A stretch of 64,000 nt of DNA, taken from Heterobilharzia americana. Its lineage: Eukaryota > Platyhelminthes > Trematoda > Strigeidida > Schistosomatidae. Positions 42,826 through 55,183 of the stretch are shown here, in pieces (the stretch's first letter is position 1; each line of letters opens with the position of its first letter). Below the pieces are notes generated by a model. That model saw only the letters and a program-made list of their open reading frames with translations. It made no database searches and was not told where the DNA came from. The position numbers were made by a program, and so were the translations under genes. Location of the stretch: NCBI GenBank assembly GCA_944470555.2, contig OX104134.1:72844678-72908677 (forward strand), read 5' to 3'.

Positions 42826-44237
42826 CTTCAACCATGGGTTATTACCATTCTCAGGAAATTAACTGGACGGTGTACACTTCTATTCCATTCACACATCCAG
42901 TGGGTAACTTCATGGGTTGATCATGTCTAAAATCAGCACTACCCACTCAGTGCATCAATATGCGATCTGTTCCCAAGACTGACGGTAGGATACTTTGAAA
43001 AAACACACATTTCTTCAGTATGGAACTTGTAAATGCTATGGCTTCCATTGTTCTTATATTTCCATTGTGTACTGTTGATAATTATCAATTTCCACGTTGG
43101 GATTCATCGCGGACTGACGTCAGTTAGAAAATCATTTAAAACCTAGGAGTACTGTTTCTTCCCAAGATGGTGCTTCTGAGCAGTGCGCACCTATGTCCCT
43201 GCCATGGGTCCAACTCAGGACCTCCAGGCTCCGCGGCACTAGGTAAATAAGATCCCACAAATCTCCAAAATGAATTATCGATTTTGGTCTACAAAATTAA
43301 CGTCTAAAATGACTATTTTACATTACTGTGTTCGTGGGAGGTATGCGTAGTCCTTCGTTTATAGGTAGTTCTTTATTCAGTACAACGGTTCCCATTTTAA
43401 ATTATTCACAATTAATTTTAATGTTTGCGGTCTTGAAAACTGGAGTAATTCTGTGACTTATATTCATGCATTTATGTGGTGCAAATTAAAGGAAAATTAT
43501 GTATTTACACTTAAAAAAAATCGTAAAAGGATTGGTTTCATTGGGTTCGTTCAAAAAACGTTGATTGCTTTCGTTATTCTTTTAGATGCAAATGACACGG
43601 CATCTGTGACACCATTGCTACTGGTTTGGTCTCCTAGCCATATCCGGTAAAAGCTCGTTATTGAACCACCTGACCTCTTGAGTCTAGTCCAGCTAGTTGC
43701 GATGCTAAAGAAACAACTATATCTCAGTGCACGACACTGTCGCGTTACACAAGAGCGAAATAGTCCCAGGGGCGCATGAAACTGAGCTTATTTTCGCAGG
43801 TGTGTTATTTTTCATATTGAGTAAGAATTAGTACTCATAAATGTCTTACTCAGTTAACTGTAACTCATGGTCTACATACCACAATAAAAATCCATTTCAT
43901 TGGCTTATAAATTAGTTTTTGTTGATTGGCTATGTCCATCAAGTTTATTCCATGAATTGCTGGGAAAATTCCCGCTTAAAATGAAAGAGGTTCCAATACA
44001 ACCGTTGTTCACTGTTCTCGTCACTTGAGTGCTAGATGTCAGTTAATTTGATCTAATCATTTCTGCTTGTTTGCGTGTGCAAGCATTCTTCATTTTCACC
44101 TCTCTTTAACAGACATATTTGACTGTATAGCACGTTAACTTGTATCTAGCTATAACCCTCCATTCAGCAATTTCTTATTGAGTTTTCTAATATATTCGTT
44201 AAAACTTCGTTTATCTTTTCTTTTTCTAATGGCATAG
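42395..44237. other. ZCCHC7-like intron 1
   Basis: Contains the 91-bp TA microsatellite at 42731; otherwise nothing recognised. GT...AG borders. Confidence 0.6.
42731..42821. repeat. Long TA microsatellite
   Basis: About 45 uninterrupted TA units inside ZCCHC7-like intron 1. Length in the assembly may not equal the true length. Confidence 0.95.
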
Positions 44238-44401
44238 TGCTGCATATTTTGTGGTGAAGAGGGACACGAAAAAAGTGAATGTGATAAAATCTATTGTTAT
44301 GCTTGTTTGGCACCTGGTCATACAAAAGATACTTGTCATTTGTTAACGGATCTTAAAAAATCTATTGCAAGCGATGTGGTCAGCAGGGACATAATTCAAC
44401 G
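44238..44401 (+). CDS. ZCCHC7: ZCCHC7/AIR-like protein, exon 2 (one-base frame defect)
   Basis: Three zinc knuckles in a row: CIFCGEEGHEKSEC (2), CYACLAPGHTKDTC (3) and, in a different frame, CKRCGQQGHNST (start of 4), whose last Cys is supplied by exon 3. Knuckles 2-3 and 4 are out of frame by one base across the run of six A at 44355-44360. The exon is 164 bp, whereas 165 would keep phase 0 with its neighbours. As written, the frame runs on into exon 3 and meets a stop in exon 4 at about 56570. This is either a homopolymer error in the assembly or a real loss-of-function allele. Acceptor TTCTAATGGCATAG and donor GTATGT are good. Confidence 0.85.
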
Positions 44402-46320
44402 GTATGTTTTTTTGTTTCTTCTCTTAGTTGTTTCAGTATATCGAATTTTATTCCGATTAACAAGTGTGAGTGTGTGGTTTCTAGGACGAAAGCTCATTAT
44501 TAACATTCTGCTTCACGAAATCGGTTTATTTTCACATGGTGAATCTCCATGTCATTGTTACTTTGAATGTCTTGTACCGATTGACATATTCTTACTGAGT
44601 TATGCAAAGAAAATTTCGACGGGTTTATTTTTGGTTATTGTACAGTTGCACTTAAGTGCCTATTGTTTGCAGTTACATTTGGTATCAAAATAAGGTCTGT
44701 GAATACCGTTCATAAAATACAGTTTTATCTTTGAAGTGTTCAAATTTGTTAAGTTGCTAATAAGCTTACTTCAAGTGTTACGTAATAGTACTTGTTGGGA
44801 CCAAGAGCATGTGACTATGTAATCTAGTCAGCAAGTGATTACTACTAAAAACAATGAGAGATTCGTATAGGAGCTGTGTTTAACGGAATTAAGTACGTGA
44901 CTTCTAACCAATTCATTCTGGTTTCATGTCTTGCTTCGGTCTGAGTGACTAGTTAGCATGATAAGCCCTGGAAAATTAGGCATGTATCCTCGTACATCAA
45001 ACTACGCCTAATGGGTTAGTGGTATCATTGGGTTATCGTGCGAAAAAGATTTCCGTTTTCTTATCTGTATCAAGTTTTCACGAGTTGCTACAAGCTACTG
45101 TTAGTAGTAGAAAAACGTGGGCACAACTTTTTATCATAGGTGTCAGATAACAGCCTTGTAAATAACTGAATAAGAAGTTGATGTGGTGATTTCCAACCAA
45201 TTAAGAAATTTTATGTGGTCATCTTACCTTATGTATTGCTGATCTAGGTTGTCTAAACACCGTTAATGGGATTGTATAGATATCAATTTATCGTTTGAAC
45301 AAACAGAAACTTTGCAACTTTGTTTTACCCAGTGTCATTATGACTTCAAATAGGAATCTTCCGAACTCATGATTTGGTTCAAGGTACAATTCATTTTCCG
45401 TGATATGATTTTCACTTGAAAGTTTTATTTCAAGCTTTTTTCCTCTGAATTATTCATTAAACTGATAAGTATTTTACTATACTCCTCTGTATTATGGCTG
45501 CTCATGCCTGTTGCCATTTTTCTAGTGTCTGGTTGATTGAACTGAAGAATCTTATAGTTTTTCACTACTATTACTAAGAATGTACTGAAAATGCAGCTCG
45601 GTGAGGGTTTTCAAGCATCTGCCTTTAAAATATAATTTTATGTCAGGGGGTTGTGATGCATTTTTGGATAATTTACTCTTAAAGGATTCTGACAGGATTT
45701 TGAATACTTTGGAACTATAAAGAATTTCAGTACATTACGGATATCGAACAGCCATCTCCATTACTGCTAAATGATGTGTATACTAGCTAACGTGTTTTGG
45801 ATGCAATTCGTTGTCCATAATCTTGTCAAGATGGTCAGATGTCCTGAGCTGTGAAGGGAGATGTTGACTGACTCTGGTGTCGTCAAGACTTGCTGATATA
45901 GTTCAAAATCAGTCACACTTGTACAGATGTATACACTCCTTTTCATCTTCGAAGCTTTGCATATTTTCATCAGCCTTCATATATCTCTCCTCATACATAT
46001 ACTTTGCAGACTTCTTTGCATGCTGCTGTAAAGTATGGCAACTTGAACTGATTCACTTTTGTGCCAGGTTCTGCGTTGAAACCTGTATATCTCTCTCAGT
46101 CTCTTGACCACATGACTTGAAACCCGTATAAGGTTATATAGAGATCAAAGTAAGTGAAAAGCTTTCGAATTTTTTCTTTCAGCCTAATCGCCTTAATGAG
46201 TACTGCTAGCTACTGCAGAATTTAAAGGTACATTTAATTGAAAAATACTCACCGATCTATTTTAGTCTGTTTTCATGGATCTGATTGATGTTAAAGCTGG
46301 TCGAATTTTTTTCTTTACAG
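44402..46320. other. ZCCHC7-like intron 2
   Basis: 1.9 kb; includes an eroded RTE 3' UTR at 45890-46085, otherwise nothing recognised. Confidence 0.55.
45890..46085 (+). mobile_element. RTE 3' UTR remnant
   Basis: TGTACAGATGTATACACTC near 45920 and TATGGCAACTTGAACTG near 46034 follow the order of the copy 1 3' UTR (2745-2945). Confidence 0.6.
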
Positions 46321-46356
46321 CTGTGTACCGAATTATGGAGACAGTACAGAAACACT
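46321..46356 (+). CDS. ZCCHC7: ZCCHC7/AIR-like protein, exon 3 (36-bp micro-exon)
   Basis: Twelve codons, LCTELWRQYRNT, between TTTACAG and GTGAGT, phase 0 on both sides. The Cys completes knuckle 4, and CTELWRQY matches the ACTEIWRQYH segment that follows knuckle 4 in human ZCCHC7. This is the most specific evidence for the family. Exons this small are common in schistosomes. Confidence 0.85.
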
Positions 46357-46589
46357 GTGAGTTTTATACCTGATACCTTTAACTATTCGTCGTAGTAATC
46401 TTATGTAACTAAATACACCACTATTGCTGAGAAAAAAATTTTAGGTTTTCTTAGTTAATTAGTTTCAATGTGACTTAAGTGCTCCATACAGATTCGTCCA
46501 CTTGGTAGTTAGCTACACTTTTTGTGTGAGGGTTGCTGATATTAACTGGCTTCTCGAATTTGGGTAGATGAGTTTGGTGTCTAACCTGT

Positions 46590-46830
46590 ACTCCACTGAC
46601 TAATGTGGCTCTGGCGCAGATGTATCCCCACACTATTTTCATCTTAATCATAATGCTGAATTCAGTATTTTCTCCTTCCTCCTTCCTGTCTTCCACTGCT
46701 TTCGACCCGCTATTCTCTATTCGTCTATCATCTTACTGGTTTGCTACTTCGTGCACTAATGTGAGGTGTGACAACTTGGACGGTTACGCAGTAATAATTG
46801 ATCCGATGTTGATATTGATGATGATTGTGA
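46590..46830 (+). mobile_element. RTE 3' UTR remnant with GAT tail
   Basis: From TGGCGCAGATGTATCC through GGTGTGACAACTTGGACGG to TATTGATGATGATTG it follows the copy 1 3' UTR to its tail. Confidence 0.75.
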
Positions 46831-46898
46831 ATAACGACTATTAACTGATGTTATTTCCTACTCTCACCAGCATAGATTGCTGTCAGCAGTTAATAAGC

Positions 46899-46899
<1 letters not shown>

Positions 46900-46954
<55 letters not shown>
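46900..46954. repeat. AAT/TAA microsatellite
   Basis: About 18 uninterrupted trinucleotides. Confidence 0.95.
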
Positions 46955-47437
46955 GTAATGGCTGTATTCTGAATGCTATTTCGAGAATACTCTATAGAAT
47001 TCTCAGCATGTCATATAGCATCAGTTGCATAGAGACAGTGTATATGTATATGTAGCAAAATTAAATAAGCAGAAATGACATGAATAAAAGATAAGAATAT
47101 TCTCTCTGTCTTTCTTCAAAACGCACAGTCAGTCACATTGGCATTTAAATTCATAGTACATAGAAGTAACACTCTCATCTTCAATTAGTTTGCTTTCAAA
47201 AACAGAAGTTGATTATGTAGTTCATTTCTAGTACTTTTTTCACTAGACAGCAGACGAGCTGAATACGGTATTGTAGAGTTTTTATATTTTGTAGTACGTG
47301 TATAGAAATTCACCCTTCGAGTTTCTGGAGATTCGATAGCTAGCTCTCGTGGTCTTGCAGGTGTAGGTATAGCATTAAGCACCAGGGCAGAAAACTCACT
47401 ACTAGACTGGATCCCAGTTGATAGTCGCCTCTGCGCT

Positions 47438-49528
47438 ATGAGGCTGAACGGCACAGTGAGAACTAAAAGGAATAGTGAGACTCGCCGTTGTCTCTTTGTA
47501 ATCTCTGCTTACGCACCCACTGACTGTAGTTCGGATGAAGTGAAGGACGAGTTCTACCATAAACTGTCTAACCTCCTCTCGAAAGCCAAACGTTCGGACG
47601 TAGTGGTTGTTGCAGGTGACCTCAACGCACAGGTGGGTAGACTGAGTGAGGCAGAAAGGCACTTAGGTGGCACTTTCGGAATCCCAGCTGAACGTACAGA
47701 TAACGGTGATCGCCTATTACAACTATGCTCAGATAACCGCCTATTTTTAGCCAGCACAAATTTCAGACATAAAGAAAGGCACTGTCTGACCTGGCGTCCA
47801 CCGAGCTCGACTCAGCGATGGACACAGATAGACCACATTGCTATTAGTCATCGCTGGAGAGGATCGGTGGAAGACTGCCGCTCCTTCTGGAGTACGTGTT
47901 TGGACAGCGATCATGCGTTGGTCCGAGCACGTATATGCCTGCGTCTCAATGGACGTAGAAAAAATTTGGCAACAAAACCACTACGAGTTCTGCTGGACAA
48001 CGAAAACACCAAAGCCGTGTTCAGTGAGAAGTTGGCTAGGCAGTTATCGGAACAAAAGACTGTCACTCATCCAGAAGAAGCTTGGTGCCATCTTCAGTCT
48101 ACTGTAAAAGCAGCACTGGAGACTGTAGCCGACTCCAAGATAATGGCTAAAAAGAGCCAGTGGATATCAGCAGCTTCTTCCAAACTAATGGATGCACGTG
48201 AATGCATCCCTGCAGGCTCTGAGTACAATGAAGAGCGAGCGCAACTTAAAAATAAACTGACGAAAAGTCTGCGCAACGATCGTGAACAGTGGTGGGCAGC
48301 AAAGGCTAAAGAGATGGAAAAGGCAGCGGCGATCGGTAACAGTAGACAGTTATTTAGACTTATTAAGGAGACTGGGGGGAAATGGTCAACAACAGTTAGT
48401 GAGGTTATAGCGGAGAAGGACGGATCGGCGATTCACTCGCAGGGAAGGCGACTGGGACGATGGGCAGAACACTTTGAGGAACAGTTTAACTGGCCTCCAG
48501 CCACCATTGCGCTGCCCGCTATCCAGTCGGACCCTGAATGGGACATAGAGACAGGTCCCCCAACACTAGAAGAAGTTGAGAAAGCGGTAGGTAGCCTGAA
48601 ACGAGGAAGGGCAGCAGGACCAGACGGACTACCTGCTGAGGTATACAAGAATGGTGGTAGAGTTCTCTTAGTCAGGCTAACGGAAGTGTTAGCCAGTATA
48701 TGGGAATCAAATACGATCCCCTCCGACTGGTCTAAGTCACTCATTATCCCAGTCTTCAAGAAAGGCGAGAAGTCCTCTTGTGATAACCACAGAGGAATCA
48801 GCCTGACAAACATAGTGTCTAAGATCCTAAGTTCTATAATTCTCCGACGCCTGAGTGGAGCTCGGGAACAGCAAGCCCGAGAAAACCAGGCAGGCTTTAG
48901 ACCTGGCCGTGGATGTATCGACCAAATATTCACACTGCGCCAGGTCCTGGAACATAGGCATGCTTACAGACGCCCGACAATAGCTGTATTTCTCGACCTG
49001 AAGGCGGCATTTGACTCCGTTGATCGAGAAGTCTTATGGCAGTGTCTGTCACTGAAAGGCGTGCCTAGTAAGTACATCACCTTATTGAAAGCTCTCTACT
49101 CGAACACTTGTGGGCATGTTAGAGCCTATGGTGAGTTGTCCAGGGAGCTATACTCATCAAGTGGTGTCCGTCAAGGATGCCCACTATCCCCATTCTTATT
49201 TAATTTTATCATAGATATTCTTATGGAGGTTTCCCTCTCGTCACCTAATTACAAAGACGTTGACCGGATCACAGGTGAATTTTCCTTAGATCTAGAATAT
49301 GCAGATGACATAGTCCTGTTAGGTGAAGACGCTGACAAGATGCAGAGTCTTCTGAACACTTTGAGTGGGAATTTGAGAATGTTTGGGATGCGATTTTCAC
49401 CACCCAAATGCAAATTTTTGCTCCAGGACTGGTCTTCAGCGGTACCGCGGTTAACAATAGAGAGTGAAGTGGTTGAGTGTGTTGACCACTTCACTTACCT
49501 GGGAAGTAGGATCAACCCGGTGGGTTAG
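47438..49528 (+). pseudogene. Endonuclease/RT of RTE copy 2, frameshifted
   Basis: The frame is open from about 47311; the first ATG is 47438. EN motifs VVAGDLNAQVGR and DSDHALVRARI are complete here, including the roughly 45-bp piece missing in copy 1. The RT is as in copy 1, including YADD. A single-base deletion after ATCAACC (near 49518) brings in TAG at 49526-49528, cutting off the C-terminal quarter. Confidence 0.88.
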
Positions 49529-50226
49529 TTGCCGATGAGATTTCTGCACGGATACAAAAGGCTCGATTGGCTTTTGCCAATTTGCGCCACCTATGGCGCC
49601 GCCGTGATATTCGTTTGTCTATTAAGGGTCGCGTGTACTGCACAGCAGTCCGCTCTGTTCTACTGTATGGCTGTGAAACATGGCCATTGAAAGTGGAAGA
49701 CATGAGAAGGTTACAGGTATTTGACCACCGTTGCCTTCGTAGTATAGGACGTATTCCGTGGTGTCACCATGTGAGTAATGCAGAAGTTAGGTGTAGAGTT
49801 TTAGGGAGAAGAGGTAAGTCAGTCGACGAGGTTGTGAACCTTCATCGACTGAGATGGTTGGGACACGTACTACGTATGCCTAGTCACCGATTGCCTCGTC
49901 ACACAATGTTGGCTGAGGTGGGTTCAGGCTGGAAAAAGGCCCGAGGTGGCCAGACTAAAACATGGCACCAATGTATGAAGTCTCTGACTGTTGGTTTAAG
50001 CCATGTAGGACGATGCAGACTAGGTGGTTGGGGTCCACGGGACAAGAGGAACCAGTGGTTGGAGACCCTAGGTGGCGCAGATGTATACACACATTATCCT
50101 CATCTTAACAACGCTATACCGAATCTCACTATTTTGTCACTCCTCTTTCCTTTCTTCTCGTACTTTATATTTCTTTTGACTGCATTCACTTATCTTCATC
50201 CTTCACCTCACTACCTTTTTACTTGA
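49529..50226 (+). pseudogene. C-terminal part of RTE copy 2 ORF, shifted frame
   Basis: Open from about 49530 in the shifted frame, including HRLRWLGHVLRM. Its natural end is lost, because 25 bp corresponding to 2715-2739 of copy 1 are deleted between GTG repeats, and it runs on into the 3' UTR. Confidence 0.85.
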
Positions 50227-50389
50227 TGTGCTGATATGAGGTGTGGCAACTCGGACCGTTACGCAGTAATGCCTGGTCCTATGTTGATAATGATGATGAT
50301 GATGAGAGACTTATGCACTTGCTCCTCGTCTTTTCAGATAACCGACAGTTGGAGAGCTTCGAGTGAAGATGTTGGTTATCTGATAAAAT

Positions 50390-52720
50390 AACTCATGCCA
50401 GATGTTTACATGAGTTAATATGTTTGTTCACAATAGTTTTAATTAGAAGGTTAAGGGGTACACCACTAGTTCTACTGACAATCTTTAAAGCTCTACTTAA
50501 TATAGGATAGTCTTTTTTCAGTGACCGGGGAAAAATAAAGGGGAGCAATAAGGGAGGACAGACAAGATTCAGGAGTTTATAAAACATAAGAGAAGAATCT
50601 GAGTAATATCAGATACTCCTAGCTTCCTTATATAGAAAGTTAGGCGAAAAATTCTTTTTGAAATTAGTGAGATATGAGAAGACCAGGAAAGGTCCGAAGA
50701 AAAACACACCAAGATAAATCACACTAGTAACATTCTCTAATACACAGTTTACATAAGTTATGTTCACATCTAAAACTAAAGTTTATGGTCTGACATTTTT
50801 AAGAATTAAGCATAAGACCATTTACAGAGGACCATCGTCTAACAGTAGATAGGAAATCATTCAATTGGAAGCAATCTGCTGTGGTGGGGATGAATATGAA
50901 AACTGTTAGGTCATCAGCACATTTGATGAAATTTATACTAGCTGAAGATTGTAGGTCATGCAGAAAGAATGAGAAAGTACATGGGGAAAGGATGGCTCTT
51001 TAGGGAACTTCAGTCACAGTAAGCAATGAGGTGGAAGACTTCGCTCTGTGAACAGTCAGTTATTTCCTTTGAGAGAAATAGGAATGCAGCCAGCTGATTA
51101 TCCAGGACTCAGTATTTGTCCCGGTCATCTTGTCCAGGAAAAGAGGTCTTGGGGCGGAATCAAATGCCGAATTATAGTCTAGAAAGACACAACTAATATA
51201 CTTGGCATTTTTACCAAAGTGCTTCTTCTGCTTTTATATGCAGATTGATTTTGGGTCTCCGAAAGCCACATGTATTATAAGCTTCTCCATTTTTCTTCCA
51301 GACCGGAGGAGTAACTGCAATTGGACGGTATTTCCTACATGCACCTGGAGTCCTAGACTTAGATACGGGGCTATCTTAATATCTTTCCAGGCAACTGGTA
51401 TGGTATTTTATGAAAACGATCTGTTGAACGTGTTAGTTAATGGAGTTGAACTGTAAGAAGGGTTTAGAGATTTGAGACATTTGAAAACATCTTTCGCGGT
51501 GAACTCTGGACAGCCTTCCTCGTTGGACACAGGTAGACAAAGTGGGATCGATTAAGTGGGTCGACATATGAACTATGTATTCAAGGCACAGACGTCGACA
51601 GGTGCCTCTTTACTAGGGTGTTTACTACCAGTGAGGTCTTTAAAAGGTTTCCACACGTTGGAAGAGCCTTTGCATGACAGCAGTTTCTGGTAGTATAGTA
51701 GACTCAGACGTTTAATTTCCAACCTAATTAAAATGTTCAATCGACGAGCATCAGCACTACCACTTACCTTATTTAGTCTTTCTTCTTCTCTTCTTATTTT
51801 CTTAAGCTGGGTAGAAGATATACGATCGAGGGGTAGAAAAAGCTTTTCACTTGGGGTAACATATATTCAGGCAGAACTTCAGATAGCATGTCACACCATC
51901 AATAGTATCTTTCAAAATATCGGTCAATTGTATTCCAGTATGTACATCGTAGCATTCCTCTTAGATTAAGTTTGTTACTATGTGAGTAGTTTCTATGTAC
52001 AACCTTATATGTGAAACCTGTTTTGTGTGGTTTGCCATATATTTTCGGCAAAAACATGTATAATACAATGATCTGAGCTGAGCAGAGGCGACCTCTTTCG
52101 AGTTTCGTATATATCAGTATCATTGACGAATACCAGCCCTGGTGTTGCATCCTGCCGTGTTGTGAAGTTAACAACGTTTTGATGTCCAAGAGTTTTGAGG
52201 AAGCTTTGGTCACAAGAATTGAGATCGCCACATATTGTCGACAGGGAACCACAGAGTATAGGGGCTGCGAATTCCGCGAATATATCAGAGAAACTGGATA
52301 ATTCGGAGAATCCGCAACCAGGTATCGCATAAAATATTTGTTATATAAATAAAGCGATGCTTGTTCAAATGATTTAAAGTGATGCAATCTATATAGTCAT
52401 TAAAGAATTTGAAGCATATGTAACTCAAAATGTACTAAAGGGTGTTGATGAACGTAGCTACTTCACTTGCATTTTTCTTAGTAGAGCTACATCGATCATG
52501 ACGAAAAATTTTGAAATCATTCGGAGAAATCAGATTGTCCTCATAAAGTTCATGCAACCAAGTTTCTTGCAGTGTAATTACTCCAGTATTACGGTACACA
52601 TCGGAGGATAAAAGAGATTGCAAGTAATCTACTTTTCCCTGCAGGGACCTGCAGTTCGTGCTTATGATTTCAGAGTCACTAGAGATAAGGTTATTCGCTT
52701 CAAAGCATGTTGCCATCTGC
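50390..52720 (-). mobile_element. CR1/Jockey-like non-LTR element, degenerate
   Basis: On the minus strand, an EN N-terminus (STNCRSLQGKVDYLQSLL, TLQETWLHE, FRHDRCSS) lies at 52435-52716. An RT motif-A block (VFLDYNSAFDSAPRP) is near 51150, a motif-B to active-site block (AILSPCTFSFFLHDL then KCADDLTVF) near 50900-51020, and a C-terminal tail (LPLNL-like, 50393-50587) follows. Multiple stops; part of the EN/RT linker appears lost or unrecognisable around 51700-52430. The N-terminal CRSLQGK...ETWL pattern is CR1/Jockey-like and unlike the RTE copies. Confidence 0.75.
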
Positions 52721-52869
52721 CGTGATGCTTTTTCCTCATCTTATTTGATACTAGCATCGCAGAAGGCTGTAAGCTTTTTAGAAATGTGCATGGATTTATA
52801 ACGCTATCAGAAGACATAATAGAAAGATTGAAACGAAAAAGTCTGTTGAAAAATTTGATGCAATATGAC

Positions 52870-54060
52870 AGGTGGAAATTCTGGTAGCCCAGATATTCAA
52901 GCGGGCTTCACAAAAGCAATGGTGGTGCCTTTTCCGTCTGTCTTGCTTTCGCCACCCACCACTGCTCAGGATCATTGTAGAAGACTCTTAGTTAGTCTAC
53001 CTTCATGTTGCTTCCGCTCTTCATTGTGATCAAAACCAACGGGATTGACTCTTCTCGCTTCAATCAATTAGGTTAACTTTGAGGAAATCCGTTGATGTTT
53101 GAAAACCTCAAAATACAAGTTCTCAACTATCGTTACCGCTGTTAGCACAGCAGACTTGATATCACGTCAGATTTCCTCAGCATCAGGATCAATGTCACGT
53201 TCAGATGAATAGCTGGCGACCTCATCCCTAACATGCACTTGACGTTCTCACCTTTTAATTGAGCACACAGGCTTCCTTACTGTCTGTTTCCTGCGACCAG
53301 TAAGGTGCATACCTACAGCTACCCGTATTAACGCATGATCGGAGTCTAAATAGGTATTCCAGAAAGAGTGCCAGTCCTCCATCGAACCTATCCAACTATG
53401 GCTTCTAGAAATACGATCTGTCTGTATCCATCGTTGGTTTGATGTTAGTGGATGCCAAGGCAGTGTCTCTGATCATGCCTGAAGTTAATGGTGGCCAGAG
53501 ACAAGTGACTGTCAGAACAATATTGTAGGAGGCAATCACTGTTGTCGATTCGTTGGCATGGTACGCCGTATACACTCAAACGTTGAACTCGTCTGCTAGT
53601 ATGACTATCTTTGAACGTTTTGCTTGATCTTAAATGATTGATAGCTGTTGATAGAATTTATCTTCTGTCGTCTGAGATACCGTTGGTGAATGCGTAGGTG
53701 GAGGTTACGAATGTGCATCGGTTGGTCTTACGATCCTTTTTAGTTCTTACAGATCCGTTCAGTCGAACAGCACATAAGTGGTTGTTGACTGGTATCCAGT
53801 TTAGGAGTGCACTACAGTTCAGTGCTATGCCTACACAGCGGGTTCACTAGCGCTAGCTATTGGGTCTCCGGACACTTGTCAAGTTTGGAGATGCACTGCA
53901 TTGGCCAGGTGAGGCCAAATGAGCAACCACGCTCGGGTTCTGCATACGTGTTTCGTGGACATATGATTCACCCATTACTCGAGATACTAGAGTTCTGGCA
54001 AGGAATGTCTGGTATCCGATTTGGCGTGTGATTCGGTCGTTGAAGGATCCAATGTCAAAC
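52870..54060 (-). mobile_element. RTE-like endonuclease fragment, degenerate
   Basis: The minus strand near 53280-53440 reads WIQTDRISRSHSWIGSMEDW then a YLDSDHALIR box, paralleling the EN end of copy 2. Linker-like sequence follows at 52900-53250. No RT present. Confidence 0.7.
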
Positions 54061-54423
54061 CGACGGTGGGGTGTATTGGAAATAATATTTCGATGACTTG
54101 AACCGTTGACAACGGACGCCTAGTGAGAGATTGAGGAAGTTTTAAACGGCTTGGCATTGGTATCAGAAAGTAAAGGCAAAGTTGAAGACATAGATTGGTA
54201 GTTTAAGTTATGGTTCACTGTGTTTTGCATACCGCTTGATGCTTGGGACCGGTTGACAATTTCTGGCTGTTCACCGTCGAAATGTTTTTATTTTAGTGCT
54301 TAATGCAACGAGTGTTTACCTGTCCGCTGACCAATAAGACGTATGCTTAGGGCCTGTGACACTGTGTTTTAGGATTGTTGGTATGGGATTTGTTTGTTCT
54401 AACGCCGAATCGAAAAAGCTCAT

Positions 54424-54652
54424 GCTGTATAGTCGTATGTGTGTGATACTTGAAAAATTATATACCGTGAGGAAACCTAAACACTATATGATGTTGTTGA
54501 CAATAATAATGGAGCGGATGATGAAATAGGCATTTGTGATTATGATAATAATTGGAGTATGAATGATAACAAAGTGGATTACGTAATATATGGAATGATT
54601 CATACAAGGTGTATAACTCAGAAGGGAGTGAAAAAATTAATGAAAGTGGTAA
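54424..54652 (+). repeat. Penelope-associated inverted repeat, left arm
   Basis: About 229 bp; reverse complement of 55184-55408 with only a few differences and one 4-bp indel. The arm ends within the start of the GIY-YIG coding stretch. Confidence 0.92.
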
Positions 54653-54982
54653 GTCAGGTCACCTACTCTTGTGAAACAAGGTACATTGGGCGTAGCCAGA
54701 GAGTGCTTTCTACACGTATACGAGAACATGTTCCAGCTTAATTTCATCAAGGTGAGAGAAAATCTGTTAGAAGTTCTATTCTAGAACATTTGATTGATTT
54801 CCATTACTCAACAAACACAGAGAATGACCTTTAAATTGTTTATTAAATTCTCCCAAATCTCCCACGTCTTTTTTCGTTTTCAACTCCTTAAAACAGCGGA
54901 GGCTTTAGCTATTCATGAACTAAAACCTTATCTGTGTGTACAAAAGGAGTATGTACAGTCACTGTTTTTACCATGGCCATAA
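54559..54982 (+). pseudogene. Penelope-like GIY-YIG endonuclease domain, broken
   Basis: The frame reads VTYSCETRYIGRSQRVLSTR (YIG half of GIY-YIG and its following helix) to a stop at 54739. After a gap and frame change come RSSILEHL and then TAEALAIHELKPYLCVQKEY ending FLPWP, the usual C-terminus of Penelope-like proteins. No RT is present upstream. Confidence 0.8.
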
Positions 54983-55183
54983 CATTTTCCAACCCCATTA
55001 GCTTCCTCCCCCTTTGTTAATTTAACCTTTGTATCCTTCCTTTACCACTATTATTGGTATCGTGTAATTGCTTTCACTTTGATTAGTTTCCGGTGTTATT
55101 TCACTTAATTGTCTTAATCTTTTAGAAAAAATTGATTTCATCTTGACCAACTTGTCTTATTTTATTACACAATACTCAATTGT

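Larger units (their letters stand above)
47305..50305 (+). mobile_element. RTE-like retrotransposon, copy 2
   Basis: 5' truncated inside the EN domain at about 47305, with its 3' end in GATGATGATGATGAG near 50305. From 47964 onward it is almost identical to copy 1 (one substitution noted at 48602, one-base deletion near 49518, a 25-bp deletion near 50073, two changes in the 3' UTR). Upstream of 47964 it differs from copy 1 at many sites and by indels. It lies in sense orientation within the ZCCHC7-like intron. No clear target duplication was found. Confidence 0.92.

Noticed and set aside
42697..42930. ORF with a long Ile-Tyr repeat
   Set aside because: Produced only by the TA microsatellite; no gene context.
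43170..43260. GAGTTGGACCC-type B-box-like sequence (minus strand)
   Set aside because: Too weak, with no A-box at proper spacing, to call a tRNA-derived repeat.
44307..44693. 128-codon ORF running through exon 2 into intron 2
   Set aside because: Reads through the splice donor at 44402 and is an artefact of the one-base frame defect.
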